Below, in pieces: positions 45,787 to 59,210 of a stretch of 64,000 nucleotides of DNA (positions are counted from its first letter, which is position 1; each line of letters begins with the position of its first letter). The DNA lies in assembly GCA_022036555.1 (NCBI GenBank), contig CM039139.1:11608931-11672930 (forward strand), in the 5' to 3' direction. The translations under genes and the position numbers were made by a program. The notes under the pieces were generated by a model, which saw only the letters and a program-made list of their open reading frames with translations, was not told where the DNA came from and ran no database searches. The DNA comes from Microstegium vimineum. Lineage: Eukaryota > Streptophyta > Magnoliopsida > Poales > Poaceae.

Positions 45787-46842
45787 CTATCTAGAGAATC
45801 GAGTTCTCTCAAGCTAGCAAGTGAACTCGGCGCTATACGTTTCTCCTGAATAAACACCCATGCCAAATGCATGTCATTACTAACCTATGAGATAGCCGGG
45901 CCAACAGGCAACAGGGGAGGGGTCTGAGTGGCTAAGCAATTGATTTGCTGGGCTTGAAAGACAAGGCTATTGGTGCTTTCTGCTAACTACCAGGTCATAA
46001 TTGCCGGAATCCGCCCCAAGATATAGGTAATCAAATGGCGTAGCTAATGCGTGTACGGCAAACAAATTTTGCGAGTTCTTTCTGCTACAATGCGCTTGCA
46101 AGTACAAGCCATTGCACGAGACCAATCATATACAGCTGTCCATGGATATACATATACAAATCTGAAAGCAGCTGCAGCAGGAGATTGATCTGTTTCAATA
46201 TCCAAATTACCAAATCAAATATAGAAAATGATTTCCACTTCACGCAACACTTTGACTTCTTATTTTACAGGTATTTAAAAATTTACAGAAGACACCTTCG
46301 CTTACAATTTGACACTTTTTATTGATTTATATACGAGTACATAATTAATACTCCTACTTTCGAATTGTAAAATACTTACCCCATAGAAAGAGAGTAGATG
46401 ACAGCTGCACTTTGAGGCCTTGTTTGGAACATAGGGATTTCACATAAATCGTATAGGAATTTTCTAAAAAAAATCAATTTATTAGCAGAAACACAGGAAT
46501 CACAGAAAATTCACAGAAATCAATTCAATTTAGCAGCGAGAACACAACGAACTGGGGAAATCTCCTGAGTTCCAAACACGGTCTGAAAAGCTCCACTGAT
46601 GGAAACGCATATAATGATAACAATCAGTTACACAAGACAAACTCTGCCAAGAAGTTTACTAGGAGCACAAATAAAGGGTGACCTTCTTAAAGAAATTTGC
46701 TGCGGTAAATCTACCATATACGGCAGCCTTTTTTTGATCCAGTGGCAAGTCATAGTGGTACATAGGTTCTAAAGTTTGTCGATAGATTGACGTATTAACA
46801 TAGCAGTATCTCGTAAGATACTCGTGATACATAAATTCTATT
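45787..46842. other. Intergenic DNA between the TPR and RING genes
   Basis: No gene is seen. A MITE-like stretch at about 46423-46590 begins GAGGCCTTGTTTGGAACATA and ends GTTCCAAACACGGTCTG, again an inverted-repeat pattern. The last few hundred bases would contain the 3' UTR of the RING gene. Confidence 0.4.
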
Positions 46843-49800
46843 CTACGCATAATATATCTCCATGCCAAGTATTTTGGAGGACTGGCACAGTGGGCAGAAG
46901 CTCAGCTTGCTCTCGCACTCCTTGCATAGACAGAGATGCCGACAAGGCAGCAAGAGCATGCATGCCTCACTTGATTTACAGACCCTGCAAGCCGTCAAAT
47001 CCTTTGGTTGTCTGTTGTCCTTCGGTGTCAGCTGCAAATTGACAGCACCACCATTGCGACAGGACGCCGTGTCATCTACCTCGCTATCGCCGCAGCCTTC
47101 CTTGAAATCCTTGCTCTGATGAGCACATACCTGTTCCAAGTTGTACTTGAGTGCATTGATCATGCTCTCATTGTACTTTGCCCTTTGCTGCCAAGCACCA
47201 ACTTCCCCTCCCAAATGCTTAATCTGGTCCTCTAGTTCAGAGTTCCTTTTGTTGATGGTATCCACTTCTGCCTCTTTATCCCGTATTTTTCTGAGTATCT
47301 TGTCCTCAACTGAGGCCAGTGCCTCAAATTGCTTTGCCTGAACTTTCTCCAGTATAGATTGCCTCAGCCGTTCACTCTGCAAATTAAAGAACGTTAGAAG
47401 TAGAACTCTAAAACAAGTATCAAACAAAGAATGTCAAGCTTATTTTTTAACAATAATAATCATCCAGATAAGATTTGACATGAGATCTAGACATTTACAT
47501 AAGCAGTGTTTTCATAGATGCAAAATGCTAGACGGTCTGTAACCCTTCGTTTAGCGTTTGGTCGATGTAGACGATAAATTAGATGGTTCAAACAATCTGC
47601 ACTTTAGTAATAAATATAAATATGCATACAAACACTATAATTCCATATAGTATTTTTTTTTAATGTGATTTGAGACATGCACACAGTTACATAACAAAAC
47701 ATCGACATTAGACAGGATAGTGACATAGATAGTAGACATGTAGTTCTCACTAGTTAATGATTAGGCGTCATTACACAATAGCATTACATAGACATTACTT
47801 TAACAGTAGTTAATGATTAGGTGTCATTACGCAATAACATCACAAGTACATTAGACATTAAGTTCTAACAAGAATCAAATATCAAATAGTTTTAAGGAGT
47901 CTGGTTCTCTATCGCCAAGATGGTCCTTTAAACACTTCAATTAGTGTTTAAGCACATTTAAATCACACTTGAATGCACTGTTCAAAGTGTTTTTAATGCT
48001 TTGACCGTTTCAAGATTTTATTTGTTTAGTTCACCGTTTAGAGCATAAACTAGACGTATACCCACAGTTTAGTGTCTACACGTGTGTAGAGGACAGTTTA
48101 AACGAGTTTAAACACTGTACATAAGCAAGATAGTTCAGGCATCAAGTACTCCAGGCATTGATAGCCAAGTTCAGACTTTGGATAGAACAATTAACCAAAT
48201 ATTGTATCAATAAAGGTTGCACTAAATAATAAAACTGGAATAGTGCAAATGAGAATAAAATGTTGAAGTGGCGTATATTGGCATCTGTAATACTTGCTCC
48301 TCTGCCAGATTATCTCATTTCTTTCAATGTTTCACAAGGTCCTCTCTAGTTCCTTTAAAGGATTTGGATAACTTTAAAGCTCAGGATGTAGAAAACATAG
48401 AATATGTCACTGAGTGTTTTTGACTGGTCTGCCTACTGGCCTGAGAAACTCCATTGCCACATACACACGTGTGTGCTTTGATTGAATTGCTGCGAGATAT
48501 AAAGTTTGACGCCTCAACTGAAGCACATGCAACCAAGCTTCCAAACTTTCCTGGTTTCCACACTATTGCCCATACCCTCTTTTTCTTTATCCCCTCCCCT
48601 TGAATTATTAAACACTATGCTTTGGTTTTAAAGTAAAAACAACACATTTATTCCTACCATAAAGCGGGGGGTTTTCCCATTGCTAAGTACATATTTCAAA
48701 TTAAACCATCATAACCAATTGTGCAAACTTTTAAAAAAAATAGTCCACCCAAAACTAAGGCCCACCAGCCAATGTACAAGTACATAAACACACCTCCATC
48801 TCCAAAAGTCCAGATCTGCTCAAAGATTAAGTATTCTACCATCAATGAGGATTCAGATTTTTAAACCATGTTGCATACACCAGTTCAATTGGCACATCCA
48901 TGCCCAATGCATTCAGTGTCGGCATTACAAGCAAAGGACAGTAACATGAGGGGAAAAAATGTTCAATCATCCTTTAACCATCAGTATAAGCACTAAGGAG
49001 GCTACAAGACTATCTCTAATATTAAATATGGACAGCTAGATCATTAATCATAAGCATTCACAACCAATGCTTGCAATAACATATGAAATCCTCAATGAAA
49101 TGCACAAACTATCATGATATAGCATTGTTGCTTGTTTCAATGCTGAAGGCTGGTGAAACTTAACATGGCCTACTGCCCATACCCACAAGCTATCATCTGA
49201 AAGTGAAGCCCATGCAACACCATTGTGCTAATAACTTTTTTTTGCCCCAAAAAAACTTAATTTTTTTCTTGCCAAGTAAAATCCAAACATATAACTTCCA
49301 CTAAGTCAGGAAAAACATGTCTCCCCAGGGGCATGCGCATCCATACACAGTACACCACTGAAGATGCATCAGGATGCATGGATGAACCCAATTGGCTATC
49401 CGGCCATCCGGGTATGGCCCAGCATACCCTAAGAAAGCCCTACGGGCCCATCTACCACTTAGTAAGGGCCTGTTTGGCAGGGGCCCAGCTCCGCGCAATG
49501 GGAGGTGGTAGATTGACTGGAGACCGGCAGACTTCGCATCAAATCCTGCTGCCAGCATCATTATAGCAGCCCCTGCGCGGCTGCCCCAACTTGGCAACTC
49601 CCCAACATATATACAAACCCTAGCGCCTAGGTGATAGTAGATGTCTATAAGTAGATACATTTATACATATTTCAAACTTTTAGTATGTTGTTTGAACTAT
49701 TTTATTGTAATTGATGAAGTTAATTTAACTATTGAATTTTGAGACTTATTGTGTTGTTTAGTACTTGTGTGCCGAATTGCACAGCAATTTTAAGGTTGAT

Positions 49801-52789
49801 TATTGAATCGCTAAATGTATTTCACCAAGTTGCATGTGAAAATTTTGGTGCAGCATACCCCATGGAAAATTCCTGGGTCTGCCCCTGTCAGGATGCGTAC
49901 TAGCAGTAGCATGAATCTCATTGCAGCCTCAGTGGTGCAGATTAGGGGTGCATGCAACTCGAGAAGCAAGTAATCTGTACTGAAGAAAGTCATTGGAAAC
50001 AATTCGCTTGGAGGTAGTTCAGCTAGAAATAGGTGTCAAGTAATACGGAGTTTATACAGTGTTGTCTGCTTAGATAAAATTAACATTTCAGAAGGAAATA
50101 CAGAGATATAGTAAGGGAGGACTATGGATGTTAGGAGAGTCAAGGGGCTATTGGGCCTTAGCCCATTAGGGTTAATTAGTCGCTTGCTTAGGGGCCAAGT
50201 AAATCCTCTCTATATAATGAGAGGAGATGTATCAATCTAAAGCAAGCAAGAGATTAGAAGGAAATCCCTTCCCTCTTGCCGGCCGTGGGCGGAGCCCCGC
50301 GGCCGGCGTTCCCAGCGTCCCCCAAACCCTAGCGCCGCTGCCCTGTGAACAGTACCCGCGGTGTACTGTAGCGCGCCCATCTCTGCCGCTTCCGCAACTC
50401 CCTCCTCTCGATCCCTAGCAGCCACCATAACAATGGAGAATTCGGACACCAAATTGTACAATGGCGAGAAGGACGCCGGCAGCCAGGCACCATCTCAGGG
50501 TTCACCAAGGGTGAGATTCCACGGCTGCGCGTCATCAACCAAAGCCTCCAGCAGCAGCAGCAGCGCCTTCCACCACATGGGTATGATGGAGCACGAGGCC
50601 TGGCAACCCCAGCAAGGCCTCCCCGAGCATTCTGTCAACAACCACTGCTCCTGGCTCCCCGAACACTTCCTCCACCCGTGCATCTGTTGGTCGCAATTCA
50701 CATGGCACGCGTGCAGGCTGCACAGGATTTGCATCGCCATTGTGACCCGTGCGCAAGTGGGCATCCTCGACGTGAAATTAGTAATTGCGTCAACAGCCCT
50801 GCAGGCCATGGTGGAGGTGCATCGTGGGCTGGAGGTGGTGCGGTGCAGATGCGGCAGTGCCATGGCGGCTTGGAGCTGGTGAGTGGTTATGCTGGTGCCT
50901 CGGCCAGAGCGCGGCTACAGCACATGTGGGAGATGAGTCCTGGGGCCAGAGAAGTCGCTGGTGCAAAGATTCAGTGCCTGAAGGTTCATCTGCAGGGTTG
51001 ATCCGGTCGTGTGGACGATGGAAGATGACAAATGACAATGGCATGCAGACAAGTAGTGCCGTTTCCATCTACATCAGCGTGTTCATTTGGGGAGACATGA
51101 CTACTGACATGCAGCTTTGTTTAACATCTCTTGATGCCAGGCAATCAGGCATAAGTGCAACTACTTTATGCATTGACGATAGTTTTCAATTATTTTTTGC
51201 CCTCAAACATTCTTTAAATAATCAACCTTACTTGTCCTAGCAGTTTAGCAAGATTGCACAACCATATTATAAACATGATTTTCTATCACAAAGCCCTATA
51301 TTTCTAACTCCATAAATTCTCATCCTAAATGTCTATAGAATTCCTGCAGCACTGCACGAGGTATCATCTAGTTAGATATGAACTAAGATACCCAACACAT
51401 ATGAAAGATGTCTTGCACTAATAAAAAATTTATTTATACATCAACAATAATACAACATATCAGTATAAGGCCTAAAAGAAAAGATTTTGTTTCATAGTTA
51501 TTAGGTAGTGCAAATATCTTGCACTTTTGGTCTTGGATTGCGTGGAGAAGAACATCCAGATTCATTGCTACTGAAAATCCTACTATATTTTTTCTCTTCT
51601 TAGTGAAATGACACACATTGCGTTGTTGGAGGTAAAATCTTCCTTTTACACTACAGTTTCCTTGATATGTTAGCGTGTTACTGTCTTATACAGTTATACT
51701 TGAAACTCCAAAATCTACACCCACATGCTTCATTCATAAATATTAGTGCTATCAAATTGCACAACTATTCTGCTGGCATCAAGTTTACCCTGATATTGAT
51801 TGTGATGCCAAACAAAGACTAAATACCAAGATAGCAACAAGGGAACCTGGATGCTAAATCAGACATTTGAGAGCAAATGATGTCAAAGCTCCATCTAAAG
51901 AAAATAAGCAAAGATCCAGAGACTATCTATGTGCTCCGTTGGCAACCATACCAAATACTATCTATCTAACGCAGACTAGCTAGGACTTCGACAAGTACCC
52001 AAAACAGCTACATGACTCGATTGAGGAGACCCACACACAGCACACAGCGCACAGTTGTACACTGGCACTGAAACAATTACGTTTGTTAGCAAGAAAGATG
52101 AGCGGGTGACCTGAGCTTTAATGAAGCGGTCCATATCAGCGTCAAGCCGCTGGACCTCGCGTGAGATGTCATCGTCCAACATGGGCAGCAGCAGCAGCGG
52201 TGAATCCCCTGAGGAGTTCCCAGCCCCGCCGCCACCGTGGCGCCGGTCCTCCAGAGACAGCGCCAGTCCTGTCGACACCGCCGAGCCTGTCTGCAGAAAA
52301 TCGATGGACGACATCTGGGAGTTTTCCCCAAGCAGTTCCTGCTCCCTCGGCTGCCTCCATCCAAGCCCCGCAGCTGCCGTCAGCCCCACCGCATCCACCA
52401 CTGCCCAGAACAGAGCCAAACTCCTCCAAAATCAGCGCCAATTTAAGCGGAATTCCAATAAGCGGAGAGAGGATTCGCGGAGAAAACTTACGCGGTGCCT
52501 GCGCGGGCGGCTCCGGGAAGGCAGGTGGCAGGTTAAAGAAGGTGAGGGGCGCTGGGATCTGGCCATCCACAGGCACCGGTAGCGCGTTCCTGCCCAGAAT
52601 TGTGGCATCCGAAGAGGAAATTCAGCGCGATTCTCACCTTAAACAACAACTCTAGACAGAAGGACCTCAAATAAAATTGAGGTCGAGCATTCACCTGAAG
52701 TGAGGAAGCACCGGCTGCTGCTGATGCTGCGCCGGCGGCGCCTGCTGCGGGTGTGGCTGCTGGAGATGGTGGTGAGAGAAGAACGCCAT
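46843..52789 (-). CDS. BOI/BRG-type RING E3 ubiquitin ligase
   Basis: Family role: BOI and BOI-related RING proteins attach ubiquitin to regulators of defence, cell death and gibberellin signalling. Exons on the minus strand: 52789-52695, 52589-52492, 52400-52111 and 47376-46843 (TAG at 46845-46843). All junctions are GT-AG and in phase, giving 338 residues. The N-terminus is His/Gln/Pro-rich (MAFFSHHHLQQPHPQQAPP). Exon 3 holds the conserved LLPMLDDDISREVQRLDADM helix. Residues 165-245 form a coiled coil with WQQRAKYNESMINALKYNLE, the BOI signature. The RING (residues 291-325) has CRVC, then CMLLLPCRHLCLCKEC and CPLC, the variant C3HC4 of this family. GCGDSEVDDTASC before it is another family hallmark. 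The third intron, 4.7 kb, contains transposon debris. Confidence 0.94.
47377..52110. other. 4.7 kb intron of the RING gene with TE debris
   Basis: The AT-rich first half contains recurring words TTAATGATTAGG.GTCATTAC (about 47753 and 47811) and a stretch rich in GTTTA/TAAAC around 47930-48120. Near 49863-49880 CCTGGGTCTGCCCCTG resembles a hAT-type end. At 50129 a TGTTAGGAGAG-starting block begins (see the separate entry). I see no exon of the host gene inside. Confidence 0.55.
50129..50882 (+). mobile_element. Possible LTR-retrotransposon fragment in the intron
   Basis: It starts TGTTAGGAGAGTCAAGGGGC, has a TATATAATGAGAGGAG promoter-like box near 50211, and becomes GC-rich, followed by an ATG at 50433 with 150 open codons (MENSDTKLYNGEKDAG...). 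A TGTTAG start and internal TATA box fit an LTR, but I find no CTAACA end, second LTR or target duplication. The protein is not recognised. Confidence 0.3.
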
Positions 52790-54233
52790 AGCGAGGTGAG
52801 GAGGAAGGAGATGGCGGAGGGGAAAGGGGCGGGTGAGAAGGTGGGGAGGGACCGAGGAGGGAGTGAGAGACGACGAAATGGGCCTTCGGGAGTTGGGGTG
52901 GCAAATGGAAAAACAAGAAGGAATTCCAAACGAGAATTAGGAATATAGAGTTGAGCATTACAGCTGTGATTGACATGCTGGGCCATGTTCATTGACCCCA
53001 CAGGTCAGTAGGAAATATTTGTCTTTGCTTCTGCACTGGGTACTACTTACTGATTTTTGTTAACACCCCTGTACTTTTGTCAAAATAAATATGACAAATG
53101 AGATATTGCATGATTGCCTATTTATTTTTGCAATATTTATCTTTAATCCAGAAAACTCTTTTGTTTGTAGAATGGAGCCTACATGTAGAGGAAAACATTG
53201 TTTCATGACCGATAAGTTAAGTTGATAAGTTCAAACGAATAGAGGCCAATTGTCACCACCCGTGTTGCAGCCTTGGTCCTTGGTTTCAAATTTTCATATA
53301 AACTTACTTCATCAATGATAAAATTAAAGGCACGAAATTTAGTGGCACGAGGCATATAAGAGTTCTAGATGGGCCCTACGAGCACCTAGAAGCCCCTTCT
53401 AATAGAGTTCTCTAGGCTTCGATATTGCTACATTACTCTACAATGCTCAATAGTAACTTAGGAGCCAAAGCACGAGCACCTAGGAGACCCTCCTAACGGA
53501 CCATTCCATCATATTGGCTTAGATAGAATATAAATTATGTTGTCTTGGTAGATAGACAACTATATTGGAATTTGCAACTACAACCCCTAGACATGGTCGA
53601 ACAATATTGGAAGCCAATTTTTTAGAGAGATCCCCATAACATGTTGCTGAATTATTTGGATTTGATAATGACATTTTTTAAGAGCAAAGAGAGAAGCTTT
53701 ATTAGCTAGCCATCACAGAATTATAATCGGCATGAAGGAAGGCCAAGGCGCACTCAGATATTTGTCCTAGCCAAGTTGTTGAATGTTTACAATATCTAGC
53801 TAAAGAAGCTAAAACATTTGTCACTTGATTGTCCTCTCTCTTTACTTGGGAACATTTCGAATCACTCATCAGTCGAGTCAAGCCTCTCGCCTTTCCTATA
53901 ATTTGACCAGACAATGTCATATCCTCCAAATGAGTTTTCATAGATGACATAACTCTCGCACTTGTTCAGTTGGAAGATGGATATAGAACTTCAAAGAAGA
54001 ATTGGCCCTGGTCTGCATCAAGGCAAAAGAATGTATTAAGAACCCTTATTGTTTGGTTAGAGGTCACAACTAATGCACTTTTATTTTTATTTCGGCCTTA
54101 GAGGCCTTGTACTCCTGCAGTTGCAGGATTGTTTATAAATATAAAAAGAGATAGGGAGCCGTCCCTAAAAAGGAGTATAAGTAGGCAACCATCCAAGATT
54201 TTCAAAACCCTAGTCCTAACAGCTATCGTGACC

Positions 54234-54330
54234 CTGTTCATTTGGCTTATCAGCCACCGAAACAGTGTTTTCTCTCACAAAACAGCAAAAAAAACGACAT
54301 CAACCGACTTATCAGCCACCGAAACAACCA
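54234..54330. repeat. GGCTTATCAGCC-family repeat, copy 2
   Basis: TTTGGCTTATCAGCCACCGA at the left and GACTTATCAGCCACCGAAAC at the right, with GTTTTCTCTCACAAAACAGC between. It is the reverse complement of the arrangement at 40558-40655. Confidence 0.65.
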
Positions 54331-54420
54331 AACTAACATGACATCAATGAACTCTTTCCAGTACTAGGGCTGGGGATGGAGAAAAAATCATTACTGGCTG
54401 AGGAACTTCAAATGCCCAGG

Positions 54421-54865
54421 TAAGAGCATCTCCGAGAGTTTTCAAAATCCACTCTCAATCTTTATTTGTTGGCAAGATTGAAAAAAAAAAGTACACCAAC
54501 AACTTCGTATCTCAACTCTCAATCTTTCTGCACTCAGAAAAATCCATGTAACCACACAGAAATATACATGCACCTATTTGTCCGCAATCTGGACGTCAAA
54601 GGACATGAGGAAGAATAAGGACATGATTTCCAATGCAAATATACAAAAGAGAAAGAAAGTATAAAAATAGTTGGTGATTTGAAAATAGTCTGGGATTTCA
54701 TGATGCAAAATTGATCCTATATTTTAGAAGCAAGACTTTCAAAACTGCGCTCTCAATTTTTTAGCCACTGAAAAACTCGTTGACATACCAACTGATTTAT
54801 TGAGAAACTATTGAAAATCGTTGCTGTACCAAATGATATTTAGGAACTATTGGAGATCTGTATTT
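54421..54865. repeat. Decayed GAGCATCTCC-type MITE
   Basis: The left terminus is TAAGAGCATCTCCGAGAGTT, with ACTCTCAATCTTT repeated inside. The right end fades near CTATTGGAGATCTG at about 54848. It is a relative of the Tourist-type ends at 15952 and 22521, with an unclear right border. Confidence 0.4.
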
Positions 54866-55470
54866 GACGTGTTTGGAAGCCCTCAGCCAAACGAGTATTT
54901 CAAAGAAAGCCAACAAAGAATTCTATTAATAACCTACCGTTTTGATTCTATACAACCAATTAATATATCCTTTTAGGAGGCCCCAATAGATCGAACCTAT
55001 CCTATTTTTACAGTGCTACTCTGAATCTCATTGCGCTTGTTTAAGTCCAGAATTATGTTGAGCCACCATTTGCTTGGAAGAATTAGTAAACTCGACCATT
55101 TTCATTCTGCATCTGAGGATCAATGCAACTACCCGCAGGCTGCAGGTGCCTCACTGTCTGTACTCACCAATTACTGCCATACAAGATATTAACGGAACAG
55201 CACACCAGACAATTTATTAAACTTTGTAACGATATTGTTATGATGCAAGCAGACAGCAGTACACGAAAGATAAACCATGAATGTACCATGCAAATCATGC
55301 CAGAGTCAAGCTACAGAGTAAATAGGCTGATAATAAACGACACACTGGTTATAATACAATAGTCTGACAGTGAAATACATATCAATATCTATGATGTCCT
55401 TCAGGACATATTGAAGCATGTATAGTATTCATCTGTTAAGCAGTCATCAGGCAGAATGGTTGTGCGCTTA

Positions 55471-58400
55471 TTAGCCGCAGCAGGATCCACAAGCAGGGAG
55501 AGAATCTGAAATCAGAACTGATGTTTAGAAAACTGAAGTTCAAAATGGTGAATTGGGACAGTGTAGTCCAGAAATCAGCACATACTGTGGTCATTGGATT
55601 GGATGTCAGATAGAGTGCGAGGACCGCGCGAACCACCTCCACCTCCGCCACCTCCACCGCCATATGGGCCCCGCCCACCACCACCAGGTCCACCATCCCA
55701 CTTCTTACCAGCACCATATCCTTTTTTGTAGCTGTCAGTTTTGTCCACCTAAAAGGTCCAAGTACAAGAATTAGATTCTGTTCTCAATCTCGAAATTACA
55801 TGCAACAAAATGAAAAGTTAGCCATGAGATCGATTACTTACTGAGAACAGTGTGTCAAAGAAGATTCTGATGAAGTTCACAATAGCCCGAAAGAAGTCTG
55901 AGATTATGCTTAGTCGCCATATAGTCCGCTTGTCTTTCATAACACCTGCAAAACAGTACAGATGAAAATGAGCTTTCCTCTGATTGATAGATTATAAATA
56001 CAAACCCCCACCTATATAAGTAAGGATAACGAAAAGGCAATGCAGTGTGTGTATTTGTGTTGATGAGGGGAGAGGGAGGGTGATGGACTAAAATGGAATA
56101 CTAACAATTTCAAGAATGACTTCGCCCTATACAGACTTAGTACAAGCATTTAAATTTGATGCATATCTGATGTGGTTTATCCAAATAACCGCATGTTTTT
56201 CAGAAAAAAATTCAAAGACCCTTCAAATTCTTCAAAACTGAATGCAATAACCTACTGTTATCCACCTGAGTTGAAGTAGCTCTATCAACTTTGCCAAAAG
56301 GTTTTCAAGAATAACCTGGCCACTAGTACATAGCCATTAGACAAACATTCAAACTTGATGCAACTACCAATGTGGTATATCGAAATAACTGCATGTTGTT
56401 CAGAAACAATTATGAGCTACCTGATTTGTAATTTGATGCTTAAAATCAGGACCAGAATAGTGTTCTTTTTTCTCGAATCTTTATGTTAAGAAAAGGAAAA
56501 GGGGGTAAAAGAGCCCCAACAAACAAGGAACCACACAAGCATTCACACATCCCAACAAAGACAACAGAAACTCAAGCCCAGAAAGATCAGAATTGCACCT
56601 TTGTTTTACAAGAAAAGCAACCATAGACTGGCAAACAGATATTGTGATCCTTTGATGTTTTGCCACAATGAATAACTTTTGTAAACATGTGATATGTTAC
56701 TTCGGACTTTCTGTAGCCTCACTACCCAAAACCACAATGTTGAATTTTATGAAGGCATATCAAACACTTAACAGCTTTAGGAAGAAAAAATACCTCAAAC
56801 TTTCAACTTATATTAAACCAGGAATAATCTCCAGGAAACTTTATACTACTTTCTAAATTTATTTACTTTAGTTCTCAGCAGAAAACTGTAAAAAGTGACG
56901 TTTCAAAGGAGTTGGTATAAACTTTTCTTCAGCTACAGTGCATTCAAAGATCACCTTTCCATATTGATGTTAAGTGATACAGGTGCTCGCCACCAACATG
57001 TCTAATATACTAGGAGCCATGGATCATTATGATGGTGAGTGATCAGATCAGTGCAAAAGAAAACCCACTGATAAGCATGGAAATAAAAAAAGAAGAGACA
57101 ACTTTCACACAACCCCCCAATGCACTATTCTTAGGTGTTATGCTTATAGTCCTGTGCATAGCATATGCTTCTATCCTTATTATGCAGGGGAATTGGACTC
57201 CACAGAGATTTCAGAAACAGGAAAGGCCCCAAACAATACTTCCTAGTACTTTTATAGTTCATATTTACATTTTTTAAAGAAAGAAAATAGAACCCAGAGT
57301 GTTCACCATCCCCACTAAAGGAAACTTTACCACAATGACCAGCATGCATGCAACATTCTGCTTTAGATATACACGAGAATTCCTTTTACACTTGCATTTA
57401 AAAATGTACAACTGATAGTTTTGTTGTGTTCCATTTTCTACAAGCCTCCTTGATGAGGCCCAAGTGACTAACTCAAAGCAAAAGCTTTCCAAATTTGCAA
57501 GGCACTTCAGCATATATTCATTACCTAAAATTATAGAAGTATAGCAGTCTGCGAAAACAAAAACAAAAACAGCACTCTTGAATCTTGATAACATGTTATT
57601 TAGCTCAACATTTCAACAGCTGAGCGATAGTTACATCTTTTGCACTCAGCTCCAGTACAGTATAACTGATAGCCAAAAACATCAGCCTACAGTAGTACTT
57701 TTGCTAAAAATATCAAGTATGTATGAAAATTCCGATGACCTTATTAGCAAAATTTCTCTTTGTTCTAAAACCATCAGTGATGCTGGTGCATACATAAGGG
57801 TCCTGCCTCCAGTGAGTTCAGCTGTAAAACTGGTTGTGAAATCAAGAATAGCTGACAACACCGCATAAGCGTGTTCAGATGTCTAGTGCTCCAGTCATTC
57901 ATCATGTTTTTTTGCTTATCAGCGTCTCGTTCACAGTAACTATTCATAACGCCTCACATAAACATATGGTCAAATAACCAAGGTATGTAATCCAGTCAAT
58001 TCTAGAGTTGCGCGCGCTGCTGCAGCCGGTAATTCCTACCACTCTAAGGCCTTGTTTGGATTTACATGTATCCGTCTCAATCCACATGTGTTGGAGTGGA
58101 ACTTAGTTTAATTTTCATCCAAACCACTTTAACACATGTGGATTGAGATGAATAGATGTGCATCCAAACAAGGCCTAAGGGTGCAATATTTTGTTGCCTA
58201 GAAGTTCCAAACCCAGGGACCTGGACACCTGGTTGGAGAGGGGAATTCGAATTCCCCTTTATCCAAACACCTACGAGCTGGAATTCCAGCTTGTTTTGCA
58301 GAGATAATGGCAGTAAGAATGGTCTTCTTGCTAAATAGAAAAAAAAACATGGGTAAACATCCATAAGGCTTATGGCTAGCCCGTACGCATCTAGAAATAT

Positions 58401-58573
58401 ACAAGATTATATGCTCAACCCCGATGTCAATCGCGATAACATCATGCGAATAATCAGATCAATGGACAGATCGGACCAGCAGTGGAACCCACTAGCAGAA
58501 ACCATAAACAAGCAATTCCTAACCGATGGAGTTTTCCTTCGGAAATCAGATTACCTCTCTCGACGTAAGCCAT
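55471..58573 (-). CDS. SelK/SelG-family glycine-rich ER membrane protein
   Basis: Selenoprotein K relatives are small single-pass ER membrane proteins; in animals they act in ER protein degradation and calcium flux, while the plant role is poorly known. Exons on the minus strand: 58573-58555, 55945-55842, 55748-55586 and 55505-55471 (TAA). All are GT-AG and in phase, 106 residues. The sequence opens MAYVERGVMKDKRTIWRLS, has one membrane segment (DFFRAIVNFIRIFFDTLFS, residues 23-41), then DSYKKGYGAGKKWDGGPGGG and a glycine-rich cytosolic tail, ending LPACGSCCG. Cysteines stand where animal SelK has selenocysteine, as expected in land plants. The first exon encodes only six codons plus one base, and the first intron (2.6 kb) hosts a MITE. 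The gene looks intact. Confidence 0.93.
55946..58554. other. 2.6 kb first intron of the SelK-like gene
   Basis: AT-rich intron. Open stretches on both strands near 56481-57868 show no family. It contains a partly repeated phrase (CAAGAATGACTTCGCC / CAAGAATAACCTGGCC, about 56112 and 56307, with similar following text) of about 190 bp spacing, and the MITE at 58048-58175. Confidence 0.5.
58048..58175. mobile_element. Tourist-type MITE with TAA duplication (128 bp)
   Basis: It starts GGCCTTGTTTGGATTTACAT and ends GTGCATCCAAACAAGGCC; the outer 14 bp are a perfect inverted repeat. Direct TAA copies flank it (58045-58047 and 58176-58178). CCACATGTG words inside are also inverted, so nearly the whole element folds into one hairpin. 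It lies in the first intron of the SelK-like gene. Confidence 0.93.
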
Positions 58574-59210
58574 GGTCGCCCTGGATCTGCCTTGCCGCCT
58601 TTGCCGCCCTTCGCGATGTAAACTAGGCTTGTTCAGCGGAGAATAATAAGAAGGCGAGGCCGAAGGGAGGAGGGGATTCGCGAACCTTCGTCGCTGCGCG
58701 TAGTGAGGTCAGATCGATGCGGTCGGGACACAGTTGACGAGCGCAGGTTCAGGTCAACCAGGCTCGAGCCCTCGAACGTGGTGTGTACGATGGGGCAACC
58801 TGCATCCTTACATGTCTCTTACATATCTCCGAGAGTTTTTCTAAAATATAAATATATTTATTCTCTGAATTATCTAAATATAAAATAGAATAAATATATT
58901 AAGAAATTATAAAGTAACTAATAATTTAAAACAGAGAGTAGGAACAAAATTTAAAGCACATAATTATACAATGTGATAGGTTATTTATATAATGTATTAT
59001 ATATTAGAGTATGTTTGTGATACAACTTTTAGATTTTTTTTCTAATAAATTTATAAAATACTTGAGTGTTTCGGAGCAATCCAGCCCTTGATCTTATCAC
59101 TTATCTAAATCTAGCCTCTCCTCCTCTTTTACTCTAAGTCCTGCGAACGTAGAAGGGGCTCTAGAAAGGTCGGCCAGACCCTAGGACAACAGGAGAACGA
59201 CATTAGTGTC
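58574..59210. other. Upstream region of the SelK-like gene
   Basis: GC-rich to about 58800 (the probable promoter and leader on the minus strand), then AT-rich with no gene. The last 8 bases are the target duplication of the following hAT-type element. Confidence 0.45.

Larger units (their letters stand above)
52790..55470. other. Intergenic DNA between the RING and SelK-like genes
   Basis: The first 150 bases would be the promoter and leader of the RING gene (GC- and AG-rich, minus strand). Beyond this, no gene is seen. A minus-strand frame at 53702-53950 is weakly reminiscent of the RNase H-like tails of retroelements (NVLASLARYCKHS), too short to call. The repeats at 54234-54330 and 54421-54865 lie here. 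Confidence 0.4.

Noticed and set aside
53702..53950. Possible non-LTR retrotransposon RNase H tail on the minus strand
   Set aside because: Only a short phrase resembles such tails; the rest of the expected RT is absent nearby.
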